From: Colwellia echini | Lineage (GTDB): Bacteria > Pseudomonadota > Gammaproteobacteria > Enterobacterales > Alteromonadaceae | Reading direction: 5' to 3' | NCBI RefSeq assembly: GCF_002843355.2 | Contig: NZ_PJAI02000010.1 | Location: 92,336 to 156,335, forward strand | Length of the DNA: 64,000 bases | In this document: positions 61,759 to 64,000 of the stretch, piece after piece | How the letters are laid out: each line of letters starts with the position of its first letter | Position numbering within the stretch: position 1 is the stretch's first letter | Translations under genes and position numbers: made by a program | Notes under the pieces: generated by a model | Told to the model about the DNA's origin: nothing | What the model saw: the letters and a program-made list of their open reading frames with translations, nothing else | Databases searched by the model: none

Positions 61759-62850
61759 ATGGGTTTTAAATGTGGAATCGTTGGCTTGCCTAACGTAGGT
61801 AAATCAACTCTATTCAATGCACTTACTAAAGCAGGTATTGAGGCGGCAAATTTCCCGTTTTGTACTATTGAGCCAAATACAGGTGTAGTACCTGTACCGG
61901 ATCCTCGTTTAGATGCCTTAACTAAAATAGTAAACCCTGAGCGCGTAATACCTACCACGATGGAGTTTGTAGATATTGCAGGTTTAGTAGCCGGTGCCTC
62001 AAAAGGTGAAGGTTTAGGTAATAAATTTTTAGCAAACATTCGTGAAACCGATGCTATTGGTCATGTTGTACGCTGTTTTGAAAATGATAATATCATTCAC
62101 GTTGCCAATAAAGTAAGTCCTAGTGATGATATTGACGTAATCAATACAGAGTTAGCATTATCTGATATGGACACGGCAGAGCGCGCTATTTTCCGTTTAG
62201 CTAAAAAAGCTAAAGGCGGTGATAAAGACGCTAAATTTGAAATGCCTATTTTAGAAAAAATATTAAAGCACGTAGAAGATGGTCACATGGTTCGCTCTTT
62301 AGAATTAACTAAAGAAGAAAAAGCGGCAGTTGCTTACTTAAACTTTTTAACCATTAAACCAACCATGTACATTGCTAACGTAAATGACGATGGTTTTGAG
62401 AATAACCCTTACTTAGATGAAGTACGAAAGATTGCAGATACAGAAGGCGCTATTGTAGTTGCCGTATGTGCTGAAATTGAAAGTGAATTATCTGAAATGG
62501 ATGATGAAGACCGTGCTGAGTTTATGGCTGACTTAGGCATAGAAGAACCAGGTTTAAACCGCGTGATCAATGCTGGTTATTCTTTACTACATTTACAAAC
62601 CTATTTTACAGCAGGCGTAAAAGAAGTACGTGCGTGGACGGTTAAACAAAATGCAACAGCGCCACAAGCAGCAGGTGTTATACACACTGACTTTGAAAAA
62701 GGCTTTATTCGCGCTGAAATAATTGGTTATGAAGACTTCATTGAATTCAATGGTGAAGCTGGTGCTAAAACAGCAGGGAAATGGCGTTTAGAAGGTAAAG
62801 AATACCGTGTTAAAGATGGTGACGTAATTCACTTCCGCTTTAACGTTTAA
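61759..62850 (+). CDS. ychF: Ribosome-associated ATPase YchF
   Basis: A 363-residue OBG-family P-loop protein that prefers ATP and binds ribosomes; it is linked to stress responses. The P loop is [14 protein letters not shown], then [20 protein letters not shown] and the C-terminal TGS domain (to the end, about 280-363). The length equals E. coli YchF (363). It is downstream of pth, the conserved order. Confidence 0.97.
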   Translation: MGFKCGIVGLPNVGKSTLFNALTKAGIEAANFPFCTIEPNTGVVPVPDPRLDALTKIVNPERVIPTTMEFVDIAGLVAGASKGEGLGNKFLANIRETDAIGHVVRCFENDNIIHVANKVSPSDDIDVINTELALSDMDTAERAIFRLAKKAKGGDKDAKFEMPILEKILKHVEDGHMVRSLELTKEEKAAVAYLNFLTIKPTMYIANVNDDGFENNPYLDEVRKIADTEGAIVVAVCAEIESELSEMDDEDRAEFMADLGIEEPGLNRVINAGYSLLHLQTYFTAGVKEVRAWTVKQNATAPQAAGVIHTDFEKGFIRAEIIGYEDFIEFNGEAGAKTAGKWRLEGKEYRVKDGDVIHFRFNV

Positions 62851-62923
62851 TTACAAGTACACAGATTAGTTACTGACTGTTGTATTACTAATTGTCGTAT
62901 AATGTAACACCAAAACAATTCTT

Positions 62924-62951
62924 AAAGGCTCATTTTATATGAGCCTTTTTT
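62924..62951 (+). terminator. Rho-independent terminator after ychF
   Basis: AAAGGCTCAT, a short loop, ATGAGCC and T6. Confidence 0.93.
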
Positions 62952-63211
62952 GTATCTATTAGTTAATAAAACAGACAAATAACATGATGATTTTGTTAAA
63001 TTTAAGTGACATTTCAAAAGTTTAAAATAAGCAGCGCAATCCCTTCAAAATAGGCTACACTTTAGCTGTTTAAAACACTCAACAACATAAAGCACTTATT
63101 TAACTCAAGTACTGGATAACCAATTTTAATTGGTTATAACATGCTATCTAAGACTCAGGTTATTAAAAATGCTTATTAAAACAGAATAATTTCAAAACAA
63201 AAGGCATAACT
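62952..63211. other. Intergenic region before the DUF3718 gene
   Basis: No gene is visible. It holds a copy of the dispersed palindromic element (63102-63164) with a smaller palindrome inside it (63116-63137). Confidence 0.55.
63102..63164. repeat. Dispersed palindromic element with nested palindrome
   Basis: The left side, AACTCAAGTACTGGATAAC, and the right side, ATGCTATCTAAGACTCAGGTTATT, match the family imperfectly. The loop holds ATAACCAATT-TT-AATTGGTTAT (63116-63137), a hairpin with 10-bp perfect arms not seen in the other copies. Confidence 0.6.
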
Positions 63212-63553
63212 ATGAAAAAACTTCTTATTTTACCACTTCTAATAACAACAAGCTTAATGACAGCAACCTCCGCGTATGCTGATAATTTATCATTACGTAT
63301 TTGTGAATATGTACAGGCTAATGATAAAAGTCGCTTAAGATCTTTTTTAAAACAAAATAACTTAAAAATACGCAATATCTATGATGAACTGAGATGTAAT
63401 GGCGATAATCTTTTAATTTTCTCTGCTAAGTCAAATGCTCTCGAGGTTGGAGAATATATTATCGGTAAATTACCTGCTGATAAAGTCAAGGCAGAAATCG
63501 ATAATTTATCGCAATACTCTGCACATTTAACAGAAGAAGCTAAAGCGAGATAA
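63212..63553 (+). CDS. Small exported protein, DUF3718-like
   Basis: A 113-residue protein with a signal peptide (MKKLLILPLLITTS..., likely cut after SAYA) and a mature part of about 90 residues with two Cys (RICEYVQANDKSRLRSFLK, DELRCNGDNLL). It resembles the DUF3718 family found in Alteromonadales; function unknown. Confidence 0.8.
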   Translation: MKKLLILPLLITTSLMTATSAYADNLSLRICEYVQANDKSRLRSFLKQNNLKIRNIYDELRCNGDNLLIFSAKSNALEVGEYIIGKLPADKVKAEIDNLSQYSAHLTEEAKAR

Positions 63554-63799
63554 CTTTAATTTTATAATCTGCATTTATTATTTAAAACATAATTCAAATT
63601 CAGATGATGTGATAGTCACCATGAACGCATTAGCTTCAATCAAAGTAATGCGTTTTTCCTTTTTTCTGCATACATAACGGCCAAATTGCACAAGCAATAA
63701 GCAAACAAATAAAAAATGCAACTTTTTATAAAAAAACGGTTGACGGATGGCATGCAGGTTAGCATAATACGCCGCACTTGCTACCGAGCAGGTTGGTAA

Positions 63800-63876
63800 G
63801 GCTACATAGCTCAGTTGGTTAGAGCACATCACTCATAATGATGGGGTCCCAGGTTCGAGTCCCGGTGTAGCCACCA
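63800..63876 (+). tRNA. tRNA-Met (CAT), elongator type
   Basis: A complete 77-base cloverleaf beginning GGCTACATAGCTCAG and ending GTAGCCACCA. The acceptor stem GGCTACA pairs with TGTAGCC, the anticodon stem-loop is CATCA-CTCATAA-TGATG, and the T loop is GGTTCGAGTCC. The CCA end is encoded. The A-U-rich elongator features argue against an initiator. Confidence 0.95.
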
Positions 63877-63947
63877 TTTTTACTTTGATTTATATCTCAG
63901 TAAAAAGAGTTTAAACCTCTTTAAAAGTTTAAATATTTAAATGTTAT

Positions 63948-64000
<53 letters not shown>

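Noticed and set aside
63578..63832. 84-codon minus-strand ORF overlapping tRNA-Met
   Set aside because: It runs into the tRNA gene and has no ribosome binding site or recognised pattern.

Overview
This window looks like a chromosomal segment of a marine, probably cold-adapted gammaproteobacterium of the Alteromonadales, most likely Colwellia or a close relative. The evidence is the strongly A+T-rich sequence, sodium-linked physiology (a PutP-type symporter, NhaC- and NhaD-type antiporters, the sodium-motor protein MotY) and gene neighbourhoods shared with Escherichia, Vibrio and Shewanella. The genus is an inference from gene content; no marker was searched. No prophage, insertion sequence, plasmid gene or CRISPR array was found, and nearly all genes are core genes.

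Layout. 1-6.6 kb: start of an FKBP-type isomerase, putP, an EAL-HDOD protein, an NhaC antiporter, a secreted hydrolase and a decayed gene. 6.6-16.3 kb: ligA-zipA divergent from cysZ, a lipoprotein, motY, rnt, a peroxiredoxin, grxD and sodB. 16.4-20.8 kb: lolCDE, a PilZ protein and a 55-residue membrane protein. 20.9-31.6 kb: carbonic anhydrase, fadR divergent from nhaD, dsbB, ycgN, a lytic transglycosylase with ycgL, rnd, rluB, yciO and the PHP-domain nuclease yciV. 31.7-39.1 kb: the complete trp operon (trpE, G, D, CF, B, A) behind an attenuator. 39.1-41.3 kb: a 2.2-kb non-coding block. 41.4-50.8 kb: GNAT protein, syd divergent from queF, a diguanylate cyclase, ppnN-xni, rlmM, a DUF423 protein and a hydrolase. 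51-57 kb: hemA-prfA-prmC-sirB2-sirB1-kdsA on the minus strand. 57-64 kb: lolB, ispE, prs, rplY, pth, ychF, a DUF3718 protein, tRNA-Met and the start of tRNA-Leu.

The most interesting region is 39.4-41.3 kb. It reads as two tandem, diverged CsrB-type regulatory RNAs on the minus strand, each about 0.62-0.64 kb with roughly 26-33 GGA motifs, many of them in hairpin loops, and each ending in a strong terminator. Upstream of each, at identical spacing, lie a GacA/UvrY-type box (perfect in one copy) and a perfect IHF consensus, which places both under a BarA/UvrY-type two-component system and makes them likely sponges for CsrA.

The trp leader is the second point of interest. A classical attenuator (leader peptide with a Trp-Trp pair, a 1:2 hairpin, a terminator) is followed by a second short ORF with three Trp codons and a strong ribosome binding site, just before trpE. 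Other themes are a dispersed family of imperfect palindromes built around GGATAA/TTATCC arms, and many short tandem duplications (hexamers, 12-, 15-, 28- and 62-mers), several of which touch gene ends or starts.
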